Source: PGYR01 sp046290495
GTDB taxonomy: Bacteria; Bacteroidota; Ignavibacteria; Kapaibacteriales; UBA2268
DNA: 64,000 bases
Direction of reading: 5' to 3'
Assembly (NCBI GenBank): GCA_046290495.1
Contig: JBKAGT010000005.1
Span: 682,001 to 746,000, forward strand
Position numbers and translations under genes: made by a program
The notes under the pieces: model-generated
What the model saw: the letters and a program-made list of their open reading frames with translations, nothing else
Told to the model about the DNA's origin: nothing
Databases searched by the model: none
Shown here: positions 17,547 through 27,182 of the stretch, one piece after another
Layout: every line of letters starts with the position of its first letter
How positions within the stretch are numbered: position 1 is the first letter of the stretch

Positions 17547-18226
17547 TTCTTCTTTTTCTTAAGCACCTCTTCCCTATTCAATTCTCTCGGGATATCATAG
17601 TATGTGTCTTTGTCGTTAGAGCTTTCTTTCTTAGGTTCTTCCTCTTCACTTAAGGCATCTTTCAAAAGTTCTATAGTTTTATCCTTTCTAGAGACTTTAG
17701 GCTTATAGTATTTTTTCTTGTATTTGTTTTTTACTTCCTTATATACCCTCTTATAATATGCCATGTTAAACTTGTGGTCATATTGACTTATAATTGGTAC
17801 ATTCCCTACATATTTCAACTGACCAATTCTGATATTATTATTCTCAAAAGAAACAATCTTGCATATTCCTAAAGAATCTAAGGAGACTAAATAATCTTTA
17901 AATGGGATAATTATTCGATTATTTGAGTAAAGAGCAGGCATACCCATTTTATGTTTAATAGATTGACCATAAACATTCACAATAATCATATCATCACCAA
18001 CATTAAGTTCAAGCGAGTAATCATCAGAAAGTGTAATTTTATTCGAATCTGAAACTACATTATTTAAAACTGTAGAAGTAGTATACTCCCAATCAGCATA
18101 CTGATAACCAAGGTTTTCAATCAAATTGATTGATCTAACTCTGCCATCTGGTGTTGATATAGTAGCTATATCAGCAAATGCTGATGTATAAATTAAAAAT
18201 AATAATATAAAAAATGCCGACTTCAT
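17543..18226 (-). CDS. Secreted protein of unknown function, charged C-terminus
   Basis: Not recognised. The 227-residue product has an N-terminal signal peptide (about 1-18, ending SAFA). A beta-rich domain to about residue 125 follows (GDDMIIVNVYGQ, then RIIIPFKDYLVSLDSLGICKI), somewhat like the strand layout of copper-amine-oxidase N-terminal-like stalk domains, although I would not assign it. The last 90 residues are very rich in Lys/Glu (KNKYKKKYYKPK, then EEEEPKKESSNDKD), probably unstructured. The first codons lie inside a hairpin with a T-run (18211-18247), so its translation or transcription may be coupled to termination of the upstream FKBP gene. Confidence 0.6.
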   Translation of the reverse strand: MKSAFFILLFLIYTSAFADIATISTPDGRVRSINLIENLGYQYADWEYTTSTVLNNVVSDSNKITLSDDYSLELNVGDDMIIVNVYGQSIKHKMGMPALYSNNRIIIPFKDYLVSLDSLGICKIVSFENNNIRIGQLKYVGNVPIISQYDHKFNMAYYKRVYKEVKNKYKKKYYKPKVSRKDKTIELLKDALSEEEEPKKESSNDKDTYYDIPRELNREEVLKKKKN

Positions 18227-18247
18227 AATATTGAAATCGGCATTTTA
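18211..18247 (-). terminator. Hairpin terminator overlapping the start codon of the 18226 gene
   Basis: On the minus strand the arms AATGCCGATTTC and GAAGTCGGCATT pair with a single mismatch around an 8-nt loop and are followed by TTTTTT. Placed 30 bp after the FKBP gene, it looks like its terminator. The 3' arm and T-run are at the same time the first codons (Met-Lys-Ser-Ala-Phe-Phe) of the next gene, whose ATG sits at the edge of the loop. Confidence 0.7.
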
Positions 18248-18277
18248 TTATCATTCTTTAACTGTTTTGAAATATAA

Positions 18278-19078
18278 TTACATTCCGGGAGGTCTTGACA
18301 TTGTTTTTCTATATTCGTCTACAGTAGAAATTATCTCAACTAGTTCTATTTTCATCTTTAAAGCCGAGTTTGGTGGTATTCTAGAACCACTACCCATATC
18401 ACCAAATGCTAATTTTGCAGGAATTACAAATTCGTAAACATCACCTACACTTAGCATCATTACTGCTTCTTTAAAACCATATACTAAACCTTCTATTGGC
18501 ATATCGATAGGCTTTCCACCTTCTTCAAATGTGTTTTCGAATACAGTTCCATTTGGCAGCTCACCCCTCACATTTGCAGCCACTACCATGTTTTCAGGCG
18601 GTGTTACTCCTTCCTCGTCCTTAATTATCTTATAAAGCAAACCAGACTCAGTTGATTTCCAACCATCTTTATTTTTATATTCTTCAACCATTTTAGGACT
18701 AAGCTCTTTAAATGTTTCTCCCAATTCCTGAACTTCTTTCATCTTTTGATTATATCTTTTCTTATCATTTTCAGTTTGTATCTTCTGAATATCATTGATG
18801 AGTTGCATTCTTTCATCATTATCCAAAAGCGGAGTTTCTTCATTCAAACCATCAATTATTCCTGCAATCAGATAGTCATAATTTACGCGTTGATCACCTG
18901 AATCAAGCATTTTAACACCTTCAGTTATATCATAACCGAACGTATAGCTCATTCTATCAACCAATTCGGTAGGTTTCTCTAAATCTTTTCTTTCGTACTC
19001 AGCACCTTCCGGTGAATTTTTTTCGTTACATCCCACAGTAAAAATAACTGCAGTAATTAATAATAATATTTTTTTCAT
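18278..19078 (-). CDS. FKBP-type peptidyl-prolyl isomerase, lipoprotein (FkpA/Mip-like)
   Basis: Periplasmic or outer-membrane folding factor catalysing cis-trans isomerisation of prolyl bonds. The 266-residue product has a lipobox (IFTVGCNEK, Cys17). A helical N-terminal dimerisation domain of the FkpA/Mip type follows (DRMSYTFGYDITEGVKML and the charged helix to about 140). The C-terminal FKBP domain shows VVAANVRGELPNGTVFENTF, a VYGFKEAVMMLSVGD segment equivalent to the usual I-GW-E/Q-L-GE, and LAFGDMGSGSRIPPNSALK. The usual active-site Trp (VIxGW) is replaced by Tyr-Gly-Phe in this copy, so catalytic strength may be altered. Confidence 0.88.
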   Translation of the reverse strand: MKKILLLITAVIFTVGCNEKNSPEGAEYERKDLEKPTELVDRMSYTFGYDITEGVKMLDSGDQRVNYDYLIAGIIDGLNEETPLLDNDERMQLINDIQKIQTENDKKRYNQKMKEVQELGETFKELSPKMVEEYKNKDGWKSTESGLLYKIIKDEEGVTPPENMVVAANVRGELPNGTVFENTFEEGGKPIDMPIEGLVYGFKEAVMMLSVGDVYEFVIPAKLAFGDMGSGSRIPPNSALKMKIELVEIISTVDEYRKTMSRPPGM

Positions 19079-19125
19079 AAATGTTCCTTTGTTTCAGTTT
19101 ATAACAACTAATCTTTCAAATTGTT

Positions 19126-20076
19126 TCAACTATCTTCTTCTAGTTGATATACTATAGTAAATAAGTTTATTTCTCTGTATTGTGTACACATCATTTCAGC
19201 ATATTCCTTTGAAAAGTATGACCCAATAGAATATGCTACGCCTCCTGCTGTCTCTACTCGTTGTGAATTTGGTATTACTGTGTCTACTACCTCGTGGTGT
19301 TCCTTGTCCTGAGGTACAATAAGTACGTCATATTTAGTCTCATTTAACGTATTGTAGTCACAGTAATTATCAATTAATCCAAATAATTCTAACTCAATTA
19401 GTTTTTCTTCTTTAGTAATTTTTTCATCAACATACATTAATGTCTGAATCATAGATTTAAGTTGAGTTACTTGGTCTTTTGGAGGATCAGTTCTTAGATA
19501 TTGCATCATAGAGTCACGAAGCTTTATGAAATTATATTCTGAATCTATTTTTCTACCTTCATTCATTTCATCTACAGAATATCCTATTCCCCAGTGATTA
19601 GCAAATTCTTGTATTATTTCATATTCCTTTGGGTCCAATTCGTCGTCTATCATTGCTATTTGATGAAGTATACTAATGATAATATCAGCATTCTTTGGCT
19701 TAAAAATTTTCTTTAATAAGTAAGTTGATTCCTTTTTCTCCAATCTTAAAGCTGATTTTGCTAACTGCCAAAGATTTCTTGATTGTTTACCTTTTACCCA
19801 TAATCCTGTAGAAATGACTAAAAACACTGCAGATTCTAATAAATATAGTGACGTATCTATGATAGAAAGCATATCCGTCTCGACCCAAATATAATACATA
19901 ATCCATAAGATACAATTTCCAATTAATAATAGAATACCAGCTATTGACTGAGATTCTGCTACATCCTGCTCATGTTTTCTTTTCCAAATTTTATTTATTC
20001 GCAAATAAACTTGAAGGGTAGTAACAATTACAGAAACTTGGGTTAGTAAAAGTATTACTTGAATAAAATCTTTCAT
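19126..20076 (-). CDS. Membrane protein with TerB-like cytoplasmic domain
   Basis: The 316-residue product has three predicted membrane segments near residues 6-26, 44-65 and 72-93. A helical soluble domain (about 117-265) follows with the TerB look: ILHQIAMIDDELDPKEYEIIQEFANHWGI and TLMYVDEKITKEEKLIELELFGLI. The two repeats each place Asp/Asp/Glu after a short hydrophobic helix (IDDELDPKE and VDEKITKEE), as in tellurite-resistance TerB domains that bind metal. The final 60 residues are beta-rich and unassigned. The TerB relationship is inferred from motif spacing, and no ter operon partners are nearby. The gene lies 25 bp after the terminator of the large upstream T9SS gene and so needs its own promoter. 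Confidence 0.6.
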   Translation of the reverse strand: MKDFIQVILLLTQVSVIVTTLQVYLRINKIWKRKHEQDVAESQSIAGILLLIGNCILWIMYYIWVETDMLSIIDTSLYLLESAVFLVISTGLWVKGKQSRNLWQLAKSALRLEKKESTYLLKKIFKPKNADIIISILHQIAMIDDELDPKEYEIIQEFANHWGIGYSVDEMNEGRKIDSEYNFIKLRDSMMQYLRTDPPKDQVTQLKSMIQTLMYVDEKITKEEKLIELELFGLIDNYCDYNTLNETKYDVLIVPQDKEHHEVVDTVIPNSQRVETAGGVAYSIGSYFSKEYAEMMCTQYREINLFTIVYQLEEDS

Positions 20077-20100
20077 GAATTGTGCAGTTAGTTTTCTTTA

Positions 20101-20138
20101 AAATAAAAAAAGGTAGTGTTAATTAAAACACTACCTTT
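20101..20138 (-). terminator. Rho-independent terminator of the 1549-residue surface protein gene
   Basis: Perfect 12-bp stem (AAAGGTAGTGTT at 20109-20120 with AACACTACCTTT at 20127-20138), 6-nt loop, and a T-run on the minus strand. It is located 22 bp after the stop at 20161. Confidence 0.9.
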
Positions 20139-20160
20139 AGATTTTATATTTTATTACTTA

Positions 20161-23100
20161 TTATTTGGTAATAACTATTTTCTGTGTTTCATCAACACCT
20201 AAGTATCTGTAGTGTACATAGTACACACCAGCAGGTAAATCAGAAACGTCAGCTGTTGTATCGTACTCACCAGCATTCAATCTACCACTCATCAAAGTTT
20301 TAACTTTTCTTCCTTCGAAGTTAGTGATTTCTAAGTTAACTAGTGATTCTGACGCAACAATAAAGTTCAAGTTCATATTACCAACAACTGGATTAGGACT
20401 GATCGCTTTCAGATTATCACCTGTAGTAGCAATCGCTAAGTCAATAGATCTGTAATTCTGAACACAGAACTGAGAAGTTATAAGTCCTGGAACAGTTTCA
20501 TCAGCAATACATAGATCTCTTTGACCAAAGAATACATTACTGATTTCTGGTACAATACTTATATCGCCTTCACTTTGGCCTTCAGGAACAGAGTGTAATA
20601 GATAAGTAAATTCAGGTTCAAATAATATACCATTTTGATCTACTGTTTCACCTTGTGGAGCTTCTAATGTAAATTTGTGATCAACATAAGTTTCACCACC
20701 AACTATTACTATATCTTCTTGGTCAGTTATATTCCAATTTACTAAGTTTCCGTTTCCAGAGTTATCAGTATAAGATAACCATTCTGGTTTATATCTTAAT
20801 GTAACATTCATAGTGTTAATCTTAGCATCATTGTAATCACTATCTACAGCCTCTATAGCTACAGCTAAATCTAATACATCTCCTGGAGTCACTCTCTCAT
20901 GAGGTTTCAAAGTAAGTCTGAATAGATCTTCTATTATTTCACCATCCATTGTAAATGGAGCAATTTTTCCAGATTCGAATATGAATTCATACTCAGCGCC
21001 ATTATAGACACCTTCTCGCGTGCCAGGGATAAAGTTAACACCAACATCTATAGTTTGAGCAGGAGTTAATACAACACCTTGATAATCAGCAATTGTAAAT
21101 TCATAAACATCTAATGTAGGATCAGCACCAACATAAGATACTCCAGTAATTGTTTCATCAACAGCAGCAGGACCACTTGCGTTGTTACGTACAGTAACTG
21201 TAGCCGGAACTAAATCACATAACGAAACAGCTCCAAAATCATGCCCTTGGGCAGCTACACCACTACTTGAGATAGGACCTTGGATATATCCACCATCGGC
21301 TAGACCAGTCGGACTATCTTCAACGTAATTGCCATCGAAGTCTTCTAAGTGATCATTGTCTGTAACAGGAGTATTACCATTTTCATCAGCTCTACCAGCA
21401 TCTGATATTACTTGCAATCTCGCAAGATTAATTCCTGTTGGTGCTCCATTAGTTTGGAAATCATAAGTAACTACAACTTCTTCACCACGCTTCAATGTAA
21501 CACCATTGAAGTTAGCAACAGGAGTACCATCAACTGCAAAGTTAATAAACTGAGCACCTTCAGGAGAAGTGTTATCTATATCTATTGATTGGATTATAAC
21601 ATCGCTATACTCACCATCTTTAGGTACAGTCACATTCTTAACGATCAATCTACCTTGCTCAGGGTGAATACCTTGATCAACTTCAATCGGTGAGAACTTC
21701 TGGTTAGTTACGTTAATAACTGGAATAAATCCTTTACCTTCTATAAGCCCTTCCAAAGTTGCTCTATCACCATTAGTTTTATCAAAGTCAACTACAACAG
21801 CATCACTTAGGTAACCGATTTCCAATGGAGTGAACTCAACTGGAATTCTAATTGAAGTAACTTTATCAGCATCAGGATGACCTTTAGCAAATAAATCAAC
21901 TCTTGCTGCTTGTATGTCACCTAATATTAGATCACCGTCAGTGTTAAATCCTTGAATGTTTCTAGTTTGATCTAATCTAAAGTTACCATTATTCTCTTTT
22001 AATCTGATTGTTCCAGTCAAAGCTTCAATCTTTCCAGCGGTTTCCCAAGTTTCTCCAGTAGCTGGTAAATTCTCAATAGTTACGAAACCTTTATCCGTAC
22101 TAACAGCATCAACTCTTGTGTCAATAAATGTGTAAGGTATTATACCAGGACCAGATGCTTGAGCTGTACCATACCATCTTGATAATGAGTCACTGTCTTC
22201 TTCAGCAGCATTACTGCGGAATGTTACTATTATTTCATTGTCAACGTTTGCTGTTGAGAATGGTTCAAATCTGATTAAATACTTATTGTCTAAATCTTGA
22301 TTAAAAAGCACTTCATGAATGTTGGTACCATTATCATCTACCACTGGTGGTACAATAATCGGATCATCAAACACAACTTGATCGCCTGTTATATTTGCAC
22401 CCGGCATATTTGGTAATGTAAATGGTTGAGTTAAACCACTCAGACCATTAATTATCAATGTATCAGTACCAAAGTTTTGAATCAAAACACCATCATCAAA
22501 AGTGTTCGTACTTGATAATGTGAAATCACCTACTTGAGCTAAACCAGCGTTGTAGTCATCGACAATAATCTCAGGTTGCACACCTTGTCCATCTATTGCA
22601 AAATCCCACTCAAGACATCCTGTTGTTACAACTAAAGTATCAAAATCAAATTGTAATACTGGGTCATCATTTAAATCAATATATTCATCTATTGGAGAAT
22701 ATGTAATTGTAACAGTTGTGTCACCCATTGGCTCTAAAGTGAATGGTAAGAAACTAAGGTCTGTATCTATAGTGTAAGTTTGACCAAATTTTAATTTGAT
22801 ATCACTGATTTCAACAGGGTCTTCAGAACCACTGCTTATTTTTACGTCTAAAGTCTTGTCTGTTCCAACTCTTACTTTACCATAAACAATTGGATCTGGG
22901 TCAGATAATATTTGATCTACATTGTAGACAATAGTAGTATCAGTAAAGTTACCTGCATCATCAGTTACTCTTAATATTGCCTTTGCATTTTGATAAGGGT
23001 CAGTAACTTTAATCTTGTAGTTAAAATCATAATTAGGTTCAATACCACTCCATTCAGCAGGATTACCATCGTCATCAACATAAACTGGGTCATCAAAATT

Positions 23101-24810
23101 AAAACTACCATCTAATAATTCAGGTAAAATTCTAACACCTAAGTCTATTTGTCTTGGATCATCTCCTTCTTTTCCATTTCTCTCATGCTCTGGATCATCA
23201 ACATTATTTATTGTCCATTCAAAACATGCAGGAGGGAATGTTACAATAGGAGGCAATGTATCTATTTCAGAAAGGTTACCATAAGAAGTAGCTGCAGGCC
23301 AACCATACGAGTCAAAACTTGCATAACCATAAATATAACCACCAAATGGTGTTTCACCTTTTAGATGGTGAGAACCAGCTTCTAAATCATCAATAAAAGC
23401 CCAGTATAACTTAGTTCCAGGAATTCTATTTCCTAAAAACGAAGGAACTTTATCAACAACTCTTTGTTCATCAATTTCAATAGAGCTAATTAATTGTTGA
23501 TGATTAGCTGCATCATCAGGATCTCCAATAGCTATTATATTGAAGAAATTATTTCTAAATTCATTTTGTCCATAGTTTTGAGGCGTCTGAAATACAGTCT
23601 CTCTAGTGTATTGTTCTACAGCAGTAGTTACTATCATAAAAGGGTCATAATTACCACCTGCTCCATCATAATTTGCCGAATAAGAATATTGACAAACTAG
23701 AATTGGACCATCTGCTTTGAAGTGAGACATACCACGAATAGATTCAAGATTATGAGGTGTAGTTGCACCTGAACCATTATATTCGAACCAATCACCTTTT
23801 TCTTGTAGTGTAATTGGACCTATTGTACTTATAGCATCACCATCTTTAGTCCACCAATTTATATTGAAAGTAACATTATCTTCACCGGCAACCACCCTGA
23901 AGTAATCACCTTTATCTTTCTTTCGATCAAATTCTACAGTGGCATATTCCGTACCCCATGCTTGAATAGGAGGAATCATTTCTATGATATGGTCACGCCC
24001 AGAGGTAACGACTGTAGAAGGAATCATAGTCCTATTATGATAGGAAAGTAAGCCTATCGGTTTATCAGCATCTATAAGTGAACCACTCAAGTCAAATACT
24101 CCACGAGTTGTACCTGTACCTTGAACAGCATACACCTCACCTTCCATCAAGAAAGCTGTTAGAACATCACCATGAACGTTTCCTTTTGTAGTTTCACCAA
24201 AACCAGGAGATTTATTTGCACCATCTTTTAGTTGGATAGTAACAGTTGTGAAATCTTCTTGGGCAATCACAACGAATCCACCTGCCCACTCTCTGACTTC
24301 ATCGAAGTCATAAATACTGTTGTGAACGTATGAATTGCCCCAATAGTTAGTTGGTATTGCAAGATAGCCTTCAGAACTTACACTTTTAGAATTCATACAA
24401 TAAACTGCAACTGGGTCAGGTGAAGTTATTCTAAGACCTTTACCGATTTCTCTTTGAAAATCATAAATCTCAGCGTCCCAGCCTAATCCACCTTTTACAG
24501 ATGAGAATTCAGTAATTTCAAATGCTTTAACGTTTTTAGTTACATTAAGAGCAATATCTTCATTCTCGATAGTAACTTTGGTATCTACACTTGAAGTGAC
24601 ATAAATTGCCAAGTTTTGTGTTGGGTGATTTTTACTATCATTGTAAGGGAAAGCTACATAAAACTCTCTACCATTCGAATTTTGGTTCTGAGTCATAGCA
24701 TGAATCATCTTGTCTTTGATTTTCCCCTTGTCTTGAGCGTTCGTATCTACGACCCCCAAAAGCAAGACCGCTACAAACAGTAACGATAATTTTTGTATAT
24801 AATTTATCAT
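20161..24810 (-). CDS. Giant secreted surface protein: IgGFc-binding-like N-terminus, choice-of-anchor-D domains, T9SS sorting domain
   Basis: The largest gene here encodes 1549 residues. A signal peptide (1-25, ending VVDTNAQ) is followed by an IgGFc-binding-like region from about 45 to 510. It opens with NGREFYVAFPYNDSKN and includes VAVYCMNSKSVSSEGYLAIP and PILVCQYSYSANYDG, typical of this family in environmental Bacteroidota. The middle consists of repeated Ig-like modules, several like choice-of-anchor-D domains (VTITYSPIDEY, IRIPVEFTPLEIGYLSD). The last 85 residues (ISPNPVVGNMNLNF, LEITNFEGRKVKTL, LPAGVYYVHYRY, KIVITK) are a T9SS type A sorting domain. Export to the cell surface is a confident inference; binding to immunoglobulin is not implied. 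A strong terminator follows. The upstream gap is very rich in A and T tracts. Confidence 0.85.
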   Translation of the reverse strand: MINYIQKLSLLFVAVLLLGVVDTNAQDKGKIKDKMIHAMTQNQNSNGREFYVAFPYNDSKNHPTQNLAIYVTSSVDTKVTIENEDIALNVTKNVKAFEITEFSSVKGGLGWDAEIYDFQREIGKGLRITSPDPVAVYCMNSKSVSSEGYLAIPTNYWGNSYVHNSIYDFDEVREWAGGFVVIAQEDFTTVTIQLKDGANKSPGFGETTKGNVHGDVLTAFLMEGEVYAVQGTGTTRGVFDLSGSLIDADKPIGLLSYHNRTMIPSTVVTSGRDHIIEMIPPIQAWGTEYATVEFDRKKDKGDYFRVVAGEDNVTFNINWWTKDGDAISTIGPITLQEKGDWFEYNGSGATTPHNLESIRGMSHFKADGPILVCQYSYSANYDGAGGNYDPFMIVTTAVEQYTRETVFQTPQNYGQNEFRNNFFNIIAIGDPDDAANHQQLISSIEIDEQRVVDKVPSFLGNRIPGTKLYWAFIDDLEAGSHHLKGETPFGGYIYGYASFDSYGWPAATSYGNLSEIDTLPPIVTFPPACFEWTINNVDDPEHERNGKEGDDPRQIDLGVRILPELLDGSFNFDDPVYVDDDGNPAEWSGIEPNYDFNYKIKVTDPYQNAKAILRVTDDAGNFTDTTIVYNVDQILSDPDPIVYGKVRVGTDKTLDVKISSGSEDPVEISDIKLKFGQTYTIDTDLSFLPFTLEPMGDTTVTITYSPIDEYIDLNDDPVLQFDFDTLVVTTGCLEWDFAIDGQGVQPEIIVDDYNAGLAQVGDFTLSSTNTFDDGVLIQNFGTDTLIINGLSGLTQPFTLPNMPGANITGDQVVFDDPIIVPPVVDDNGTNIHEVLFNQDLDNKYLIRFEPFSTANVDNEIIVTFRSNAAEEDSDSLSRWYGTAQASGPGIIPYTFIDTRVDAVSTDKGFVTIENLPATGETWETAGKIEALTGTIRLKENNGNFRLDQTRNIQGFNTDGDLILGDIQAARVDLFAKGHPDADKVTSIRIPVEFTPLEIGYLSDAVVVDFDKTNGDRATLEGLIEGKGFIPVINVTNQKFSPIEVDQGIHPEQGRLIVKNVTVPKDGEYSDVIIQSIDIDNTSPEGAQFINFAVDGTPVANFNGVTLKRGEEVVVTYDFQTNGAPTGINLARLQVISDAGRADENGNTPVTDNDHLEDFDGNYVEDSPTGLADGGYIQGPISSSGVAAQGHDFGAVSLCDLVPATVTVRNNASGPAAVDETITGVSYVGADPTLDVYEFTIADYQGVVLTPAQTIDVGVNFIPGTREGVYNGAEYEFIFESGKIAPFTMDGEIIEDLFRLTLKPHERVTPGDVLDLAVAIEAVDSDYNDAKINTMNVTLRYKPEWLSYTDNSGNGNLVNWNITDQEDIVIVGGETYVDHKFTLEAPQGETVDQNGILFEPEFTYLLHSVPEGQSEGDISIVPEISNVFFGQRDLCIADETVPGLITSQFCVQNYRSIDLAIATTGDNLKAISPNPVVGNMNLNFIVASESLVNLEITNFEGRKVKTLMSGRLNAGEYDTTADVSDLPAGVYYVHYRYLGVDETQKIVITK

Positions 24811-25051
24811 TTGTTAATCCTATAAATATTAATATTAATTTTTGTTCTAATTTGATTAACAGACCAATTCTTTCTTTGTTACTTTTTTTGAATATTTTTT
24901 TAACTAGTCTGGATTTTATCATAACACACACTTATGAGGATATAAGTTAACATTTTTTAATAAAAAAAACGAAAAAATACATCTTTTTTTTCAACATTGA
25001 AACATAATAGCAATCTCATAATGTTATATTTACATACAAGTAAAGGAAAAA
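24811..25051. promoter_or_regulatory. Divergent, A/T-tract-rich promoter region
   Basis: These 241 bp separate the divergent giant surface protein gene and the OmpA/PD40 gene. They contain several homopolymer A and T runs of 6-9 bp (24884-24905 and 24954-24990), which should give intrinsic curvature. A TATATTTA at 25025-25032 resembles a -7 box for the rightward gene but lacks the final G. No RNA gene or palindromic operator was seen. Confidence 0.4.
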
Positions 25052-27172
25052 ATGAGAATATATATGAAAGTATTAATTACACTTTTGATTTTAAGTAGCA
25101 TTTCTATTAATGCTGAGGAACTTATTTATAATCAAGAATTTGATGGTAGTTTGAAAAGTGAAGAGCTATTTCTTAAAGAAACTGATGAAAAAGAGGGGTA
25201 TATAGAAGACGGGTATTATAATTTTATTTACCATGAAGGTGATGATTATAAATTCTCAACTGAACTTCTTGATATTGAAGATTTAGATAAAAGCAACTAC
25301 ACCATAGAAGCTAAACTGAGATATGAAGATGGAGAAGAGGACTCTCAATATGGCCTTATACTTAACATGAATAAAGATGCAACAGAATTCTATTTCTTTA
25401 CAATTTCTGACAATGGTTATTTTAAAATTCAATCATTTTATAATAATGAATATCATGACCAAGTGGGGTGGACAAAATCTGAGCATATAAAGCAAGAAGA
25501 TTGGAATATTCTTAGAGTTGAGAGAACTAATTACTTGACTAGATATTACATAAATGGTAAAAATGTTTATAATGACACTTATTTTATACCCAATGGAAAA
25601 TGGTGTGGGTTTTACTTGACTGATGAAGATCAACATATTCAAGTGGACTATTTGAAATTTTGGGAATCAGATAAATCTTTTAACCTTGTAGAAAACCCAT
25701 TAACTGATGTCAAAAAAATAGCAATTGAGTCAATTAATAGTCCAACAGCTGAACTATCACCTAAACTTTCTCCAGATGGTAGAACAATATTCTTTACACG
25801 AGATGATCACCCTACGAGAATTGGTGACATACCAAATCAAGATATTTGGTTTTCTAAACTGCAAGATGGAGAGTGGCAAAAGCCAGTTTTGATGCCGAAG
25901 CCACTAAATAACTCTTCAGCAAATTCACTCATTTCAATAACTCCAGATTATAACAATGTATATTTGATGAATACTTACGATGAAAATGGAGATTTTTTAA
26001 GTGAAGGTTTATCATATTCAAAAAAAGGAATCCTAGGTTGGGAAGTGCCTCAAAAAATAACAATTGATAATTTTTATAATAACAACAGATATGTTTCATT
26101 CTTTATTTCACAAGATAAAAAAGTATTATTTTCAGCAATAGAACAAGAAGATTCCAGAGGTGGTATGGACTTGTATATCAGTTTTCTAAAAGAAGATGGA
26201 AGTTACACTGCTCCTAAAAACTTAGGAGATAGAATTAATACATTTACAGATGATTTCAATCCATTTTTAGCAGCAGATAATCGAACACTCTATTATGCTA
26301 CTAGCGGTTTGCCAGGTTATGGTAAAGAAGATATTTGGACTATAAAAAGACTAGATGATACGTGGTTAAACTGGACAGAACCTATGAATTTGGGACCAGC
26401 TATTAATACTCCATCAAAAGAATATTCTTTTGCTATTAGTGCTAAAGGAGATGAAGCTTATATGGTATCATATCAAGATGATATACCTGGGTATAAGGGT
26501 GAAGGTGATATTGTGAAAATTGAACTTTCTAAATCTGCTCAACCAGACCCAGTAGTTTTAGTTTATGGTCAAGTATTAAACCAAAAAACCAATGAGCCAA
26601 TATCAGCTGAAATAAGTTATTTCGGTTTATCTGACGGTAAAGATTATGGTACCGCTTCTTCTGATCCGAATACTGGCGAGTATAAAATTATATTACCACG
26701 TGGTGTGAATTATGGATTCAAATCTACAGCTGAAGGGTATGGTTCAGTATCACAGAATTTGAACATAGAAAAATTAGAAGAATACAAAGAGATAGAGAGA
26801 AACCTATACCTTGTTCCATTAGAAGTCGGTCAAACTATAAGATTGAACAATATCTTCTTTGATACTGGTGAAGCAACCTTGAGAGAAGAATCTGAAAATG
26901 AGCTTGAGAATTTGAAGAAATTATTGTTAGATAATAAGGACATGACTATTGAAATATCAGGACACACTGATAATGTGGGAAATGATAAAAATAACATGAA
27001 ACTTAGTTCCGATAGAGCATTGGCTGTTCTTAGTTGGTTGGTTAGTAACGGTATTTCGTCTGAAAGATTAACTTCTAAAGGCTATGGAGAGACAAAGCCA
27101 ATAGCAACAAATAAAACTGAGAAAGGAAAGCAAAAAAATAGAAGAGTTGAATTTACAATAGTAACTCAATAA
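25052..27172 (+). CDS. OmpA-family protein with LamG-like and PD40 domains
   Basis: The 706-residue envelope protein is modular. It has a signal peptide (about 1-21), then a concanavalin/LamG-like or DUF1080-like beta-sandwich (about 25-210, with YTIEAKLRYEDG and WNILRVERTN). PD40 propeller repeats follow (about 235-500, with TIFFTRDDHP, VLFSAIEQEDSRGGMDLYIS, LYYATSGLPGYGKEDIW). A small carboxypeptidase-regulatory-like domain comes next (about 505-585). Last is a complete OmpA C-terminal domain (about 590-706) with ISGHTDNVGND, NMKLSSDRALAVLSWLVSNGI, RLTSKGYGETKPI and NRRVEF. The OmpA module should bind peptidoglycan and fix the propeller near the outer membrane. Unlike the 5884 gene, its OmpA motifs are intact. 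queA starts 10 bp downstream. Confidence 0.9.
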   Translation: MRIYMKVLITLLILSSISINAEELIYNQEFDGSLKSEELFLKETDEKEGYIEDGYYNFIYHEGDDYKFSTELLDIEDLDKSNYTIEAKLRYEDGEEDSQYGLILNMNKDATEFYFFTISDNGYFKIQSFYNNEYHDQVGWTKSEHIKQEDWNILRVERTNYLTRYYINGKNVYNDTYFIPNGKWCGFYLTDEDQHIQVDYLKFWESDKSFNLVENPLTDVKKIAIESINSPTAELSPKLSPDGRTIFFTRDDHPTRIGDIPNQDIWFSKLQDGEWQKPVLMPKPLNNSSANSLISITPDYNNVYLMNTYDENGDFLSEGLSYSKKGILGWEVPQKITIDNFYNNNRYVSFFISQDKKVLFSAIEQEDSRGGMDLYISFLKEDGSYTAPKNLGDRINTFTDDFNPFLAADNRTLYYATSGLPGYGKEDIWTIKRLDDTWLNWTEPMNLGPAINTPSKEYSFAISAKGDEAYMVSYQDDIPGYKGEGDIVKIELSKSAQPDPVVLVYGQVLNQKTNEPISAEISYFGLSDGKDYGTASSDPNTGEYKIILPRGVNYGFKSTAEGYGSVSQNLNIEKLEEYKEIERNLYLVPLEVGQTIRLNNIFFDTGEATLREESENELENLKKLLLDNKDMTIEISGHTDNVGNDKNNMKLSSDRALAVLSWLVSNGISSERLTSKGYGETKPIATNKTEKGKQKNRRVEFTIVTQ

Positions 27173-27182
27173 GAAAAAAATT

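Noticed and set aside
24668..24931. Minus-strand 87-residue ORF upstream of the giant surface protein
   Set aside because: It overlaps the signal-peptide region in another frame and has no family features; the 24810 start gives a proper signal peptide.
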